Of a stretch of 64,000 nucleotides of DNA, positions 1 to 12,902 are shown piece after piece. A program made the position numbers and the translations under genes. Every line of letters begins with the position of its first letter. Position 1 is the first letter of the stretch. The stretch is taken from NCBI GenBank assembly GCA_023630585.1, contig CM042558.1, forward strand, positions 9,823,800 through 9,887,799, given 5' to 3'. The notes under the pieces were generated by a model that made no database searches, was not told the DNA's origin, and worked only from the letters and a program-made list of their open reading frames with translations. The DNA is from Cranoglanis bouderius. Taxonomy: Eukaryota > Chordata > Actinopteri > Siluriformes > Cranoglanididae.

Positions 1-222
1 TTGGGAGATGCCACAGCCAATCTTTGGCTAAATTGGCCATGCTCTGTCTCCCGTCAATCACAGAGATATTAGCCAATCGTGGGAGTCTGTGAGCTCTTGT
101 ATGCGGAAGAGGGCAGATAGAGCTTTCCTCCGAGTGTGTTATGCTGCCCTATGACGCAGCATAAGTGGCAGTTCAAAAAGATGCAGTTGGCTGGCTTGAC
201 GTGTCTCAGAGAAAGTGTGTGT
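1..222 (+). repeat. SINE-like repeat, family A, copy 1 (cut by window edge)
   Basis: Similar to two other segments in this window (7848-8123 and 36787-37047), all in the same orientation. Shared blocks include GGAAGAGGGCAGATAG, the GCAGCATAAG region and TTGGCTGGCTTC near the right end. The better-preserved third copy has a B-box-like tRNA stretch at its left end, so I infer a tRNA-derived SINE. This copy lacks that head because the window starts inside it. I cannot assign a family name. Confidence 0.6.
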
Positions 223-2628
223 TAGCCTTCAACCTCCCTGGTTAATAGCTGTTGTGTGATAACAAAATGCTGGCTGGGTGACAAAATTATGTAGAAAAAT
301 GTGGCGGGGAAACAGCATCATTTGTGTCATGAAGCAGAACCAACACGAAATCATAGTCAAAATCAGACAAAAACCAACTGACAGTAGGGTAATCAAACTC
401 AAAACAAGGGCAGAAGCAAAAGTAAAACAAAGAATGGGAAAAATGAAAAACAGGGAAAACTGTTCAGAAGTGCACTCAGGAAAATGGCTACATCTTCCAA
501 AAATGAGAGGGGAGTGAGCTGGTATTAATAAAGTTCAGTGTGAGCGAAATGAGAATTAAATAGGTTACAGATGCAGTCAGTACACAGGAGCAATATAATG
601 TCTGGATTGGACATGGCGGTGTTTTGGTGGGTCCTGCATCAGCAGTGGATTCTGATGGGACAATTTGTGCCTCGAGCTTTCTAACAGATGAATATTGTCA
701 GCAAACTCGATTTATAAATTTTTTGTCCAATACTCCAAAATTGTGTATTTATACTTTAAAAACTGAAATGATGGCTGAAACTGAAATAATGTGTTGCATA
801 TTATTTATAGGCCAAACAAAGTGCCAAACAATTCCTACACATATGTAGAGGAAGCCGTCAAACAGGTGGTGTTTGGATGAACAAATGAATCACAGGATAT
901 AACTTCCATTATTTCAGAAACTGATTCCCACCCACTTCAGTCGTTTGTCTGGCAAACCACCAACTACTAGGCTATGCTGACAATTGCAGAAAATACAATA
1001 CCACATTTGTTCCTCTCCCTTGGGTTTAGACATCAGTTATTATGAACCACTACTGAACACTGCTGCGCATAAAGACGAGCAGAAGGGCAGCTCTAAACAA
1101 GGGAAGTAGTGTAGGAGGCCTAGTCAGCTGTCAAGCTTTCAAATGGGGTTAGAATAATACTGATGTTCAGGGTAATATAGCACCAGTCTCGAGTTATTAC
1201 AACAAGTTTCTAAGTTTCGAGTTCTAAATGGCAGCCAAGTTAAGTGGTAGGTCTGCACGCTTGCGCTCCCGGAGAGAAAGTTTCCACTCATAGCAGAGAT
1301 GTAAGGCTCAACGAGGCAGATGGGGCTTTCGAAAATGAGTTTGATTCCAGCAAGCGTAGGGGAACCCTGGAGATTCAGGGAAAATTTAATGCACGCACCA
1401 TTTGGTCCTTTAATTTCAGCCTCCTGACTGAAGGTACAGTGCTCTATGGCTGAGTGCTTCCTTTCCTCATTACAAAGGCTGCTAGGCGCACTCTAGAGAT
1501 TCTCTCCCATCAGATTTATTAGATATGACTTATTAAAACACCATACAAGCTCTTCATAAACAAAGGCCTTTTTTTAGGTTTAAGGATACTCCATAAAATA
1601 GCATTAGTATTGCTATTTTAAGGAAAAATTTACCTAATTTTAAAAAGCATTTCGTCATTATCGTAGTGATTAGTAAAACATGTGCTACACAGATATGAAA
1701 ATATAGATAGGGGAGTTTAATAACAGAATATCTTCAGTCTGCAAGCATTATCATGTCCTTGTGCTAGATTATTTAAATTAGCTGATTTCAGATCATATAT
1801 TTAAAAAAAAAAAAAAAAAAAAAAGCCTCCGTAAGAATATACAATTCTTTATGTGTCAGCCTCTAATTGTCTCTTCTTGTAACCATTTAATAAGACTTTA
1901 TTATTTATGATTACATCCAGTGTTTAGAGACCTAGCCTGTGCTATAGTGGAATGAATAATGCTAGCAGAAATTGCTCCAGCATGATGGCCTACACATGAA
2001 TTCTGGGATATTTATGACCAATTTAGAAGCTATAACTCAAATAATAAAATATAAATGTCATACAGTGAAGGCTGGTGCAATGTGGGCTTTTTCTCTCTTT
2101 TTTTTTTCTTTCATTTTTCATTTCATTCTTCATGGAGAAATGCTCCACGACTAAAAGTGCCAGAGGCCCAGCCCTGCTTAATCACATCTCAAGAACGAGT
2201 GGAGGGGTTTAGCTTGTATTCTATATTTTAGAAATCTCCAGTTAGAGGACATATTACTGGTAAAAGCTTCAAAGTGAAGGAGAAAGAAGAAGAAAAATGG
2301 AAGGTGTTTCTCGCAAAACATCACCATTAAAAAGCCTGAAGCTATTTCAGGCTGTTCGGTGCTTTTTTACAGGTGAACCTAGGGGCTGGGTTTTAGTGAA
2401 GGAATTATACTTGTAAATTAGCTAAAATGCACCGTCAGGAAGAGAGCTATCTGGGTTTGATCAGATTGTTATGTAAAAGCTTTTCAAAGGGGCAGGAGCA
2501 GGTACAGTATATAGGATGCTTGATTACCAGAATAATTTCTCACTGATGCTCAGTGTATTCATGCTCAGAGACAGTCCATCACAATTTTTAGATTTTTGAG
2601 AAACATCATAGAACATTTGTGAGAGATA
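223..2628. other. No gene recognised; AT-rich sequence with a poly-A run
   Basis: Short ORFs here have no recognisable domains, no coding-like composition and no convincing splice context. An uninterrupted A run lies at 1803-1824. I see nothing else I can support. Confidence 0.5.
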
Positions 2629-3275
2629 CACTTACAGGACACTTTAAAAGGAATACCTGTACACCTTCTCTTCATACAATTATCAGCCAATTGTGTGGCA
2701 GCAGCACAATGCATATAATCAGGTCAAGACCTTAAGCTAATGTTCACGTCAAACATCAGAATGGGAAAAAATCTCAGTGATATTGACACTGGCATCTTTG
2801 TTGGTGCCAGAAGGGCTGGTTTGAGTATTTCAGAAACTGCTTCATCTACAATAGTCTCTAAAGTTTACACAGAGTGGTGCGAAAAACAAAAAAATCATCA
2901 AGCGAGTGATGAGAAAGGTCAGAGGATAATGACTGGTTTGATCTGACAGGACAGCTATGATAACTCAAATAACCACTCTTTATAACTGTGGTGAGCAGAA
3001 AATTATCTCAGAATGTACAACATGCTTAACCTTAAGGTGGATGGGCTACAAAAGCAGAAGACCACATTGGGTTCTACTCCTATCAGCCAAGAACAGGAAT
3101 CTGAGACTGTCATAGGCACGGGCTCACCGAAATTGGACAGTTGAAGAAAATTATTGATAGGTCTTTTTTTTTATTAATTTTTAATGCATTTTAGTGCTGC
3201 CACATGATTGGCTCATTGGACAATTGCATGAATGAGCAGGTGTACAGGTGTTCCTCTTAAAGTGGCCAGTGAGTG
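2629..3275 (+). mobile_element. Internally deleted Tc1-family DNA transposon
   Basis: Both ends abut TA dinucleotides (2627-2628 and 3276-3277), the Tc1/mariner target site. The left end reads CACTTACAGGACACTTTAAA and the right end, reverse complemented, reads CACTCACTGGCCACTTTAAG, so the terminal inverted repeats are clear though diverged. The interior keeps the start of a Tc1 transposase and then jumps to the right terminus. The catalytic part is missing, so the copy could only move with transposase supplied in trans. At 647 bp it is less than half the length I expect of an intact Tc1 element (about 1.6 kb). Confidence 0.85.
2740..2946 (+). pseudogene. Tc1 transposase N-terminal fragment
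   Basis: A 68-codon open frame carries the DNA-binding start of a Tc1 transposase: a Met-Gly-Lys start, then GIFVGARRAGLSISETA, matching the first helix-turn-helix of this transposase group, then SKVYTEWCEKQK. In intact relatives this is followed by a second helix-turn-helix and a DDE catalytic domain of about 200 residues. Here the frame stops at 2944-2946. Downstream DNA to about 3150 still resembles the coding region (residues such as RWMGYKSRRPH in another frame) before the deletion. The fragment is not expected to be functional. Confidence 0.8.
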
Positions 3276-3429
3276 TATTTACATGGCAGGCCATTATCTG
3301 AATACTTGAGAACTGATCTGGAATTATCTTGCATTGTGGAGCTGGTCACGTGATCTTCATTGATGAAATTGCTTTGTCAAATAGTTCTTATCTAGGCACT
3401 GTTTCAATCTGGGGCCAATTTCATAAGGT

Positions 3430-5506
3430 TCCAAGGCTCCAAACAGCATGGAAGGAGAGCCTCCTGAACTATAGGAAATCTCTTAGTGCTGCTAGTTCAG
3501 TCTATCTCTCCACCTTAATTGAAGACAACAAAAATAATCCTAGATTCTTATTTAATACCGTAGCAAAATTAACTAGGAATATAACTGCCACAGAAACAGG
3601 CACACAATCATTATACAGCAGCGATGATTTCATGAATTTTTTTCATTGGCAAAATTGAAAATATTAGACAAAAAATTCAGACTATTAATTTAAAACCAGA
3701 CAGTCTTCTAACTAACCCTGTAGATAATAATACAGCAATATCAGATCAATGGTTAGAATGTTTTACTCCCCTTAGAGAGACCGAACTAATTTCGTTAATT
3801 TCTTCATCAAAATCATCAACTTGTATACTAGATCCCTTACCTACATGTTTCTTCAAACAGATTATTCCAGAAGTAATCAAACCCCTTCTAAAAATAATTA
3901 ATTCTACCCTTAGCACTGGCTATGTACCTAAATCATTTAAACTAGCAGTTATCAAACCCCTGATTAAAAAACCTGACCTCGACTCCTGTCAATTGTCCAG
4001 CTGTAGGCCAATATCAAATCTCCCCTTTATCTCCAAGATCTTAGAAAAGGTTGTAGCACAGCAGCTATGCTCGTACCTACATAGGAATAACATTCATGAA
4101 ATATATCAGTCAGGATTTAGGCCTCATCATAGCACAGAGACAGCACTGGTAAAAGTGGTAAATGACCTACTACTGGCCTCTGATCAGGGTTGTGTCTCCA
4201 TGCTTGTGTTGCTTGACCTTAGTGCAGCTTTTGATACAATTGATCATACTATTCTCCTTGGTAGACTAGAAAATGTTGTCGGCATTAAGGGAATGGCCTT
4301 CTTCTGGCTCAGGTCTTATTTGACTGATCGTTATCAGTTCGTAGATGTAAATGGTGAATTCTCGATGCATACTGAGGTAAAGTTTGGTGTTCCGCAAGGT
4401 TCTGTTTTAGGCCCACTGCTTTTTTCTTTATATATGCTACCTCTGGGTCAAATTATTCGTAAACATGGAATTGGCTTCCACTGTTATGCTGATGACACAC
4501 AGTTGTATGTTTCAGGAAAGCCAGATGACAGACACCAGCTTAATAAAGTTGAGGAATGTGTAAAGGACATTAGACAGTGGATGCTTATTAACTTCGTCTT
4601 ACTTTATTCTGACAAGAAAGAAGTACCTATACTGTGTACTTCTGGTGTTAAGGTGTTAGACTACTGATCGGAAGGTTGTGAGTTCAAATCCCAGCACCGC
4701 AAGCCACCACTGTTGGGCCCTTGAGCAAGGCCCTTAACCCTCAATTGTTCAGATGTATAAATGAAATAAATATAAGTCGCTCTGGATAAGGGCGTCTGCC
4801 AAATGCCATAAATGTACTTATACTAGGACCACATTCAGCTAGAAGTAAGTTTTCTGATTATATAGTAACTCTGGATGGCCTTTCTGTTTCATCATGTTCA
4901 GCAGTAAAAGACCTTGGTGTGATTATTGACTCCAGTGTTTCATTTAACGCCCATGTAGATAATATTACTAGGATAGCCTTGTTTCACCTCAGAAATATTG
5001 CTAAGATAAGAAATATATTGTCACTACAGGACACAGAAAAATTAGTTCATGCTTTCGTCAACTCTAGGTTGGATTATTGTAATGCCTTACTGTCTGGATG
5101 TTCCAGTAGGAGCATAAACAAACTCCGGTTAGTCCAGAATGCAGCTCCAAGAGTCCTCACTAGAACCAGAAGATATGACCACATCATGCCTATCTTATCC
5201 TCACTGTATTAGCTCCCAGTGAAATTTCGCATTGATTATAAAATACTACTGTTGGCCTATAAAGCTCTAAATGGTCTCACGCCACAGTACCTAAGCAAAC
5301 ATTTGGTCTTTTATGAACTGCCATGCCTACTTCGATCAATAGAGGCTATAGCAGGGGGAAGAGCTTTCTCTTACAAAGCCCCACAGTTATGGAACAGCCT
5401 TCCAATTAGTGTTCGGGACTCAGACACAGTCTCAGTGTTTAAGTCCAGGCTGAAAACATATTTGTTTAGTCAAGCTTTTTGTGATTTTTTTTTTTTTCTT
5501 AGGTGA
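3430..5506 (+). pseudogene. Reverse transcriptase of L2 LINE copy 1 (broken ORF2)
   Basis: The order of RT motifs is clear: upstream WKESLLNYRKSL, then PISNLPFISKILEKV, YQSGFRPHHSTETAL, LDLSAAFDTIDH (motif A), GVPQGSVLGPLLF (motif B) and HCYADDTQLY (motif C with catalytic YADD). Downstream LRLVQNAAPRVLTRTR is the usual LINE C-terminal block. Lesions seen against copy 2 are an extra T in the T run near 3638-3644 that shifts frame, a SINE at 4634-4813 that breaks the frame, a TGG-to-TAG nonsense change at 5210-5212, and a deletion near 5340 that removes about two dozen bases. The RT core from 3645 to 4633 is otherwise open. It is dead as an autonomous element. Confidence 0.85.
4634..4813 (+). 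mobile_element. tRNA-derived SINE (family B) inserted in the L2 RT
   Basis: The LINE reading frame is interrupted by a 180-bp insert flanked by an 11-bp direct repeat, GTACCTATACT (4623-4633) and GTACTTATACT (4814-4824), differing at one base. The left part has a B-box-like stretch (GTGAGTTCAAATCCC). The right part ends in CTCTGGATAAGGGCGTCTGC and CAAATGCCATAAAT, a 3' tail I recall from many fish SINEs that share tails with LINE partners. Two minus-strand relatives lie at 16402-16597 and 30343-30496. The insertion postdates the L2 copy. Confidence 0.88.
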
Positions 5507-5773
5507 AGGAGCAGATCTAGAGGTCTCACAGGCATAGTGTGTTGTGGTGAACTGGGATGTTTGGATGCTGTCGCCCCCCCACATTCACGTGTTCACCCAG
5601 GTTTGTTGATGGTGGAGTGGCTGCTTCCTTATGTCTCAGGAATTCCTCATGTCTGTGTTACCTTCTAGCTCTCCCTTTTAGTTATGCTGTCATAGCTAGT
5701 CTTTCAGGAGTCCCTGCTTGCACTCATGCAAACTACACTGTCCTTAACCATTATGGGACAATAAGCTTACCTA

Positions 5774-5778
<5 letters not shown>

Positions 5779-5867
<89 letters not shown>
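5779..5867 (+). repeat. (CT)n microsatellite inside the L2 3' UTR
   Basis: An uninterrupted CT dinucleotide array of about 89 bp. The second L2 copy has a degenerate CT/CTC tract at the same place (about 26431-26516), between the same flanking sequences. The array is therefore part of the element, not an independent microsatellite. Long open frames here on both strands (Ser/Leu and Arg/Glu runs) are artefacts of the repeat. Confidence 0.95.
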
Positions 5868-5869
<2 letters not shown>

Positions 5870-6513
5870 TCTGTCGAGCTACACATGATACTCCTGAGAT
5901 GCCAGTGATCCCGACCCCTTCTGCTCTCCGGACCTGCCTGATCCATCCTGATGCCCTACTTCTGGTTGGAGTTCTCATCAATTGGAAGTCACATGCTGCT
6001 GTTGAGGATGGCCCCACACTGTGCAGCCTAAAGATCATTGAGATTACTGAGGATGGTACCACTTAAAAACCATAAAGATGGCTTTGGACCTCAATTCATA
6101 TGAACAGTTATGCTATGATGGCTATGACTACAATTGCCACAAACAGTTTTGCACTCAAGTCTCCATCAGTGAACAGTGGAGAAGTTCAACATGTAAAACT
6201 CATGTATCATGTATCAACATCATGTAAAAACTGTAATGAATTTTCCTGGTTACACAACTGCTATTTGACCATGTAGTATTAGCACATTTATAGAAGGGAT
6301 TTATTTATTTATAATCGCACTATCCGGTGTTACCCAGATGATTATGGGTTCCCCTTTGAGTCTGGTTCCTCTCAAGGTTTCTTCCTCATATCGTCATTAG
6401 GGATAAATTCGTACATTTAAAATCTATATCCTGAGTTTATATATTTCTGTAAAGCTGCTTTGGGACAATGACCATTGTTAAAAGCGCTATACAAATAAAA
6501 TTGAATTGAATTG

Positions 6514-7509
6514 AATAAGTAATACATTTAGCAAGCTGACGATTATACTCATGACAGTCAGATTTTTCCAGTTAACAATGTCAATAATCAATAAGCAGCC
6601 AAGCTTATTTCTACAGCAATGAAGCGAATTGATTTAAGCTGCTCAGCTGTGATTTCTAATTGTTCGAAATCACTGAATAAAATATCAGTTCCCTAAACAC
6701 AGTCACCAGCCATACACTTAGCTCCTCCTGAATGTAGTTAAAGGCATTAATTAATGCCACTTTGACATAATAATCATTCTGCATAAATGTCAAGCTACAG
6801 GTTGATTTAAAATGCATGATCTGCATAAGCAATATTTTTGCCCATCACCTTACAGTACTAGCTGCTGCATTATAATTAGGGTGTCTTAAAAGCTTGAATA
6901 GATTAAGTTCTAATTAGAATAAAACTTAATTTGTTGTACTTTGAATTATTGCAGTTTCCAATCTGAACTAAAGTGAACTGATCATAAATTTTGGCAGAGG
7001 ATCAAGCTTTGAAAGATTAGAGGAAAATATTACATCAGAGCTTATAAGTAATATGATATCTCCCATTTCTACTATATTTTGTGAAATATCAAAATGTTCA
7101 GCTGGGTCAAAATAGTTATGGTGTCTAAGCTTTTTATTCCGAACAAATCTAAAGAAATTTAGTCACCAGTAACAGATGAATGAAATCGATTGATTGAAGC
7201 TGCTTCAGTTGCCAAGCAATCGCAGTGATATCTCGTAAGGGAAATAGGTGTAGCAGAAGGAAGAGGAAAACAACCAATTACACTGTGATTCACAGAACTG
7301 GGTATTGCAATCACTGCCAGGTAATTGGAAAAGACGTCAATTTTAATTTGGTAACAGGTTTTATTTAGTTCCCAAGTACTAATGATGCATTATCTCTTTG
7401 ATTTAGTTCGCCTTTATGTATGGTGGTCTGGGAAAACCCTTCACATGGTGGTTAGATAATGACACATTTCATACTATATACAGTATAGTTCATTCCTGAA
7501 CTAAAAATA

Positions 7510-7544
<35 letters not shown>

Positions 7545-7847
7545 TATATCAACAGCAAGTAAACTTATAGCATGTCTGGTTTCCTGCAAAAGTGAAAAAG
7601 TGAGAAAACTAGTCTAAAAGCAGATGCTATTTACTGAAATCATTAGTATTTAATATGTAATAACTAAGATTATAAATGATAAATATGACCAGGAAAACTA
7701 TCTATCTTTATAGCAGCATTCATAGCATAGCATACAGACTGACTGGCTTTTCAGACGTCACACCATCCAGCAGTCATTCCATGTTTATTAATATGATCTT
7801 TTATTTGTTTGTTTGTTTGTTTGTTTGTTTGTTTGTTTTTAAAAAGC
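6514..7847. other. No gene recognised; A run and GTTT repeats
   Basis: AT-rich sequence with no coding signal I can support. A 30-bp A run lies at 7513-7542 and a GTTT tetranucleotide array at about 7806-7840, immediately left of a SINE copy. Confidence 0.5.
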
Positions 7848-8123
7848 AAACAGCATATCATTGGAAAATCACATGTTCGAATCCAGACCATGCTCGAGCC
7901 ATCTGTGGCCAGGAGCCAAATGAGCTAAATTGGCCATGCTCTCTGGGCGGGAAGGATGGCATACTCTCTATCCCTTGTCAATCAAAGTGACACTAGCCAA
8001 TCGTGGGCATCTGTGAGGTCATGTATGTGGAAGAGGGCAGATAGCACTTTCCTTCGAGCTACCCTGTGAAGCAGCATAAGCAGCAGCTCAAAAAGATGTG
8101 GTTGGCTGGCTTCCGAGGAAGAA
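7848..8123 (+). repeat. SINE-like repeat, family A, copy 2
   Basis: The left part has a tRNA B-box-like stretch (ATGTTCGAATCCAG). The body shares AAATTGGCCATGCTCTCTGG, GCCAATCGTGGGCATCTGTG, GGAAGAGGGCAGATAGC and TTGGCTGGCTTC with the copies at 1-222 and 36787-37047. I infer a tRNA-derived SINE about 260 bp long whose family I cannot name. Confidence 0.65.
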
Positions 8124-11100
8124 CATTTTACATTTACATGTGATATAAATGATTTTATGAGCCCTTAAAAAACTCTGGTCACAATTGGAATTATCTCAAT
8201 TTACATTAATATTATTCTGAGATTATATCAGGTTATCACAAGTAAACAGTCCACCCACCTGTACATTTGTAACCTAATCTACTCAAGAAAAACAACACAA
8301 CTATAGTGACACTTTAATCAAAAATAATTCTCCTAATGAGTCATAAGTTTACAATGAGAAATGAGTGATCCCTTTGATCATCCAGCATCATCCACATAAG
8401 TCTCTGTCTCATCACCCGGGGTAAAAATCACTTGTGACAATTAAACACAAGCCTCACTGTTGTCTCTTCACTCAATTAACTTGCTGATTAATTCAGTGAG
8501 TTCTTTTCTGCTGGGTAAATGTCCCATATTTTCATTAAGTCATTTAAAATGTAAAACTTTGTCCACAGTCTGTGTATAAGCTCGTTTCTCTCTTTTGAAC
8601 ACAATGTGATGCGCACCATGGAAAATTTGACAGCTGGTATCTGATTGCAAACTGAATTGGATTGGCTTGTGTCTGTTTTGCTGTGGCATGGAGTTATCTG
8701 ACATTCACTGTGAGAAAATACACATAGCTAGCAAGATTTTACACATCTTTAGACTGACTCATTGTTAAACTGTCTGCATGATCCCAACAAGAACAGCCAA
8801 AGCAATGTTAAAAAGTCAGTAAAAACATTTCACGTAATTCTGATGAATTATGGTTTCCTAAAGTTGAGGTGTCAAAATGTACTATAGGCAGTACATTACT
8901 TAGCCAAACTAAGTAGCCAAAACTCAATTCTTTACCTTTTTATGTTTTTTCCTAGAATTCAGCCACAGTGAAATTCAATGGGTTTCCCAGACCCCAATAC
9001 CCTCCTCACTCCCACCCTCTTCCACCCCCTGGTTCTCTGTCCATTACTGCAGCATGTTCACAGGTCAGATGTCACATTGATATTTCAAGATGGACACTAA
9101 GCTGAAAGTGGACAAAATAAACTGACATTTAGTGCTTTACAACAACACAAATAGAAGAAGAAGGGTGACAAGTAGCAAGAAGGAGCTTTCGTCATACGTA
9201 AATCTAATATGAACAAATATCTAAACCTCTGAACCGCAGTCACTCAGCATGGCCTTGGGGTATAAACACTGATTTCAAGCCTGCCTTCAAACACGATACC
9301 TGCAATAAAGTATACTCACAGGAGTGTTTCCGACTGCTTAGAATTCCATCACGCTGCTTTCTACAGAGGCACACGGGAAGTGTTGCCAGGAACCGGGTAG
9401 AAACACCGGGAAAAAAAGAGGAACAAATGAAAATAGATTACACGGTTCAACCATTTATCAAGGGCAAGTAGATAGATATCTATTCAAAGATAATGCCACC
9501 ATTCTTAAATCCCAGGTCTATCTGCAGCCTACTGGCTGTGATATGTGGTGTATCTGCCTTTGTGTCGACGCTGAATTTAATTTAAAAAAGAGAGAGAAGG
9601 ATTACATACAAAACATACTTAAAAAGTGTCCTTGTACTTTATTGTGCTCTTGAAAGTAGGATTGCTTCCAGGGTGTTTCAAATTTCTCCTTGGACTCAGG
9701 TTTTAGTTTAATAAACTTCAGGAAAGTTGTGCTGGCTTTGGATTAAATACAATTGCTACTCTATGAACAGACTCTGCGGCCACTATCTCTCCTTACACCT
9801 GTGTTAGACCCTTTATAATTTATTTTTCCCCGCATAGCATTACTATTCTTCAATGGAAAATAAACTTTTATACCCATATATAATTCAAATACATAGCAAT
9901 ATTACTTTATCCTTCTTCTGTTTGCCAAGTAAACACTGAGTGACTGTTCTTGTCAACATGACTGTTCTTCTCACTGACTACATTTGCTTTTCATTTTCAG
10001 GCTCAGGAAAGAAACAAACATTGCTCATAAAAGGCATTTAACACTGAATGAATATTAATTTAATCATGCATTCAAAGTATTGTAGCATTCTTCTGTCGCA
10101 GCTGTGAATCACAGTCCCTTTTCACAAAAGCCATTTTTTACACAGTATGCCCTGCTTCAGCAAAGCTTTGGTAAAAACGGAGATCTGTATATCAGATCTG
10201 GAAAAACGCCCCCAGATGAAGGTTGTTCTTCCGTTAACAGACCATCATGTACTCAAGAATAACACATTTAAGCATCATAAGAGATGTGAGAGAGACGTTA
10301 GCAAGAAATTACACCCACTTGCATACATACACACAGATGCTCACATGGAAATCATGTGATTTGGTCACACAGCAGGGAAGAAAAAGGCCACATCAAAGAC
10401 CATGTATTTAAAAAGCTCATAAAGACTGCTTTCCCTTGCAACTCTCCCTCCCTCCTGAAGCAGCTAATGGGGATTTAGTGAGGGCAGAGGCTCTGTAATT
10501 TATAAGGCAGGTGCAGCACTCTCATCTTCACCCTTAGCCCCTGTTATTCTACATCACATGTCATTCTAAGTTATGCACATCCATCCCAGCACTTAGTGTC
10601 TGCCACTTATACATCACATGTCCGTTATGCTGGGAAAACACTCCTTTGGATGTTCTGTTTACGCTGTGTTGACACAGAAATTAGATATTTCATCAAAGTC
10701 CTTTTTTATTGCTACTGTATGCTGTATGAATGCATCAGGGTTCAAAATATTATTGGGTTCCAGTATATAATTAAGTTTAAAAGTTTTCATGAATCAGTTT
10801 TACAGTAATCCAGATCCCAGATGAGTGTGTACATTCAGTACATGACAGTGGCTATTAATAAAAAAAAATTAAAAAGATAAAAACATACAGTCAACACTGG
10901 ACAGTGGAATTATGGTAGGAAGAGTACTAAGGAAGTATGGAGTTTTTTCTTTTAATAAAATTAAAAGAAAATTAAATAAAACAATGATAATAAAATGGTT
11001 TTAATCATGTTTTAATTATGTGTCAGCTCCTCTCCAGAAATACAAGCAGCTCATTTACATGATGACCAACTAGTAGGCCTAATCATAGTATGCTCGAGTT

Positions 11101-12902
11101 ATCAGTCAGATGTGCTCACACATCACAGATGTGGGGAATAAAGGCAGATGACTTTGTTGTCATTTCTTACAGAAGTAAACAAAAGTGATGGGGCAGAACA
11201 TCTTGCTAAAAAAACAAGGAAGGTGTCATTTCTGTTTCTGAAGCTTGTTGGCCCATTGCTTACAAAATTCAACCCTGTCCCTTATGTGTGCTTTTTTGAA
11301 TAACTAGAGGACATGGAACGGCCACAGACTAGCAAAACAAACTGCAACATTGGAAGGAGACTGTAAGTTTCAATACTGCATTGTCTAGTAATTTAGATAG
11401 TTAGGCTAGCTAATAAAGTTTTTAAAAAAAATTTTTTATCAGTGTAATAGAGTATAAGGTACAGAAGGAGGTAGGGACTAGCATTGTGTTATATTCATTT
11501 TATGTTGTTTAAAAGGGCATAATGTACAATAAGACCCAGTGTTCTAAGCAAAATATTTGCTGCAAGTTTGAACATATATGTAAAGCTTAACATCATACCC
11601 AATTCATAGGAAAAAAAATTCCAGCCCAACTCAATTTCAAAATCTGAAGCTAGCCAAAATATATCTTACAGCAGAAACAGTTCTGTACATCATAGATTTC
11701 TGCACTTACACTTTCCATTTGTTTGCCTGTGTTTGTGGAAATTGATTAGATTGAATCCGCATTATTTGCTATAAAACAAGATATTGGAGGCCACCGAATA
11801 TTTTTAAACTAGCCCAAAACTGCTAGCCACAGATTTGGAGGTTTTTTGCACCCACAAACTTGTTCTCAAAAAAGACCAATTTTGTGTAAAAACTGATCAT
11901 ACCTATGCTATTGGGCATATATGATGCTATTCATTATGTGAAGCACTTGGAGCACAGTTACTGTTGTGTCTAGATGTTCCAGTATGTCCTTCCATGTCCA
12001 CTTGCTGGATCACCTCTGCCTTGATTTTTAAGGTACAACAAAGATTCTTAGAAGTCCATTAGAAAACTGTCAAAAACTGTTCAGCATATATAGAAAGATA
12101 AATGAATACTAGAACATGGAAGGTAAGGAGTGCCAGATGAAAACAAATTGCATTCAGGGATTGACAGTCACGCTAGCATGCTTAATTAGAAATTAGTAAA
12201 TATCAGGAGTTTATAAAGTAGGTGATAATTGGCTAGGGTGTCAAGAGTATGCATAGAATAGATAACATGTATCTGAAATCAGGAGCACCAGCTCACAGTC
12301 TTGCATCAGGAGCATGTCAAATAGTATGAGTAGCACCTTGGGATCCTACAGCACCAGCCTTTTGGAACGCAGATGTCCATATATTTGGCAAAATGATTGT
12401 TAATTCTGCTTGGAGCACACTGGCACACTGGGTTTGACATGTGTACATGACAACTAGGGTGCAAGCTGTAACTCCGGTGAGCCTTGCTAGAGCTGCATAA
12501 TATAATAAATATTGAATTTACTAAGATAGTAAGAAAGGTTTCTAGCAATATTTGGTTATTACAGTGGAATTGTATTCATAGAAAATGTAGTGATGATAAC
12601 AGTGCTAACATGATCACATTTTCAGGATCTAGTAAGAATGAAGTAGCGCTTGTTTACTGGTAGCCTGCATGACAATAGTCCAAACTAGAAATTGCAATGA
12701 TATGAACCTTTTTCTATGTGTTATGTGCGAATGGTACATTATTAAGCTTAGCAATACTTTTTAGTTAAAGAAAGTATATTCTAGTAATGCTGCTTATGTA
12801 TATGTGCCTGAGAAGACTCAATGGCAGTAAAAAGACTATTTTGATTGCATTTAGTAGGAGACCATTGCTTGTTTCTAACCTTTTATGTACTTTATACAAT
12901 AT
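8124..12902. other. Long stretch without recognised genes
   Basis: No domain, splice-bounded open frame, RNA gene or transposon that I recognise. ORFs of 60-80 codons (for example 10147-10359, 10596-10808 and 12306-12548) have no recognisable motifs and sit in AT-rich sequence. It could be intergenic or intronic. Conserved regulatory elements cannot be judged without alignment. Confidence 0.45.

Larger units (their letters stand above)
3400..6513 (+). mobile_element. L2-clade LINE, copy 1, 5'-truncated
   Basis: A non-LTR retrotransposon fragment of about 3.1 kb. It contains reverse transcriptase coding sequence (about 3430-5506), a 3' UTR with a long CT array, and a 3' end reading GCTGCTTTGGGACAATG, then GCGCTATACAAATAAA, then TTGAATT repeats. 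I recognise this 3' end as typical of fish L2-type LINEs. The 5' end is approximate: homology becomes obvious near 3430. The endonuclease domain is absent, as expected for 5' truncation during target-primed insertion. A second copy at 24570-27065 is similar over most of its length and was used to locate the lesions. No target duplication was identified. Confidence 0.85.

Noticed and set aside
4640..4720. tRNA gene
   Set aside because: Box-B-like sequence is present but belongs to a SINE. There is no foldable acceptor stem, and the element continues into the SINE tail. The same applies to the other SINE heads.
5557..6066. 169-codon plus-strand and 103-codon minus-strand ORFs
   Set aside because: Both are open only because of the CT dinucleotide array, and they lie in the L2 3' UTR.
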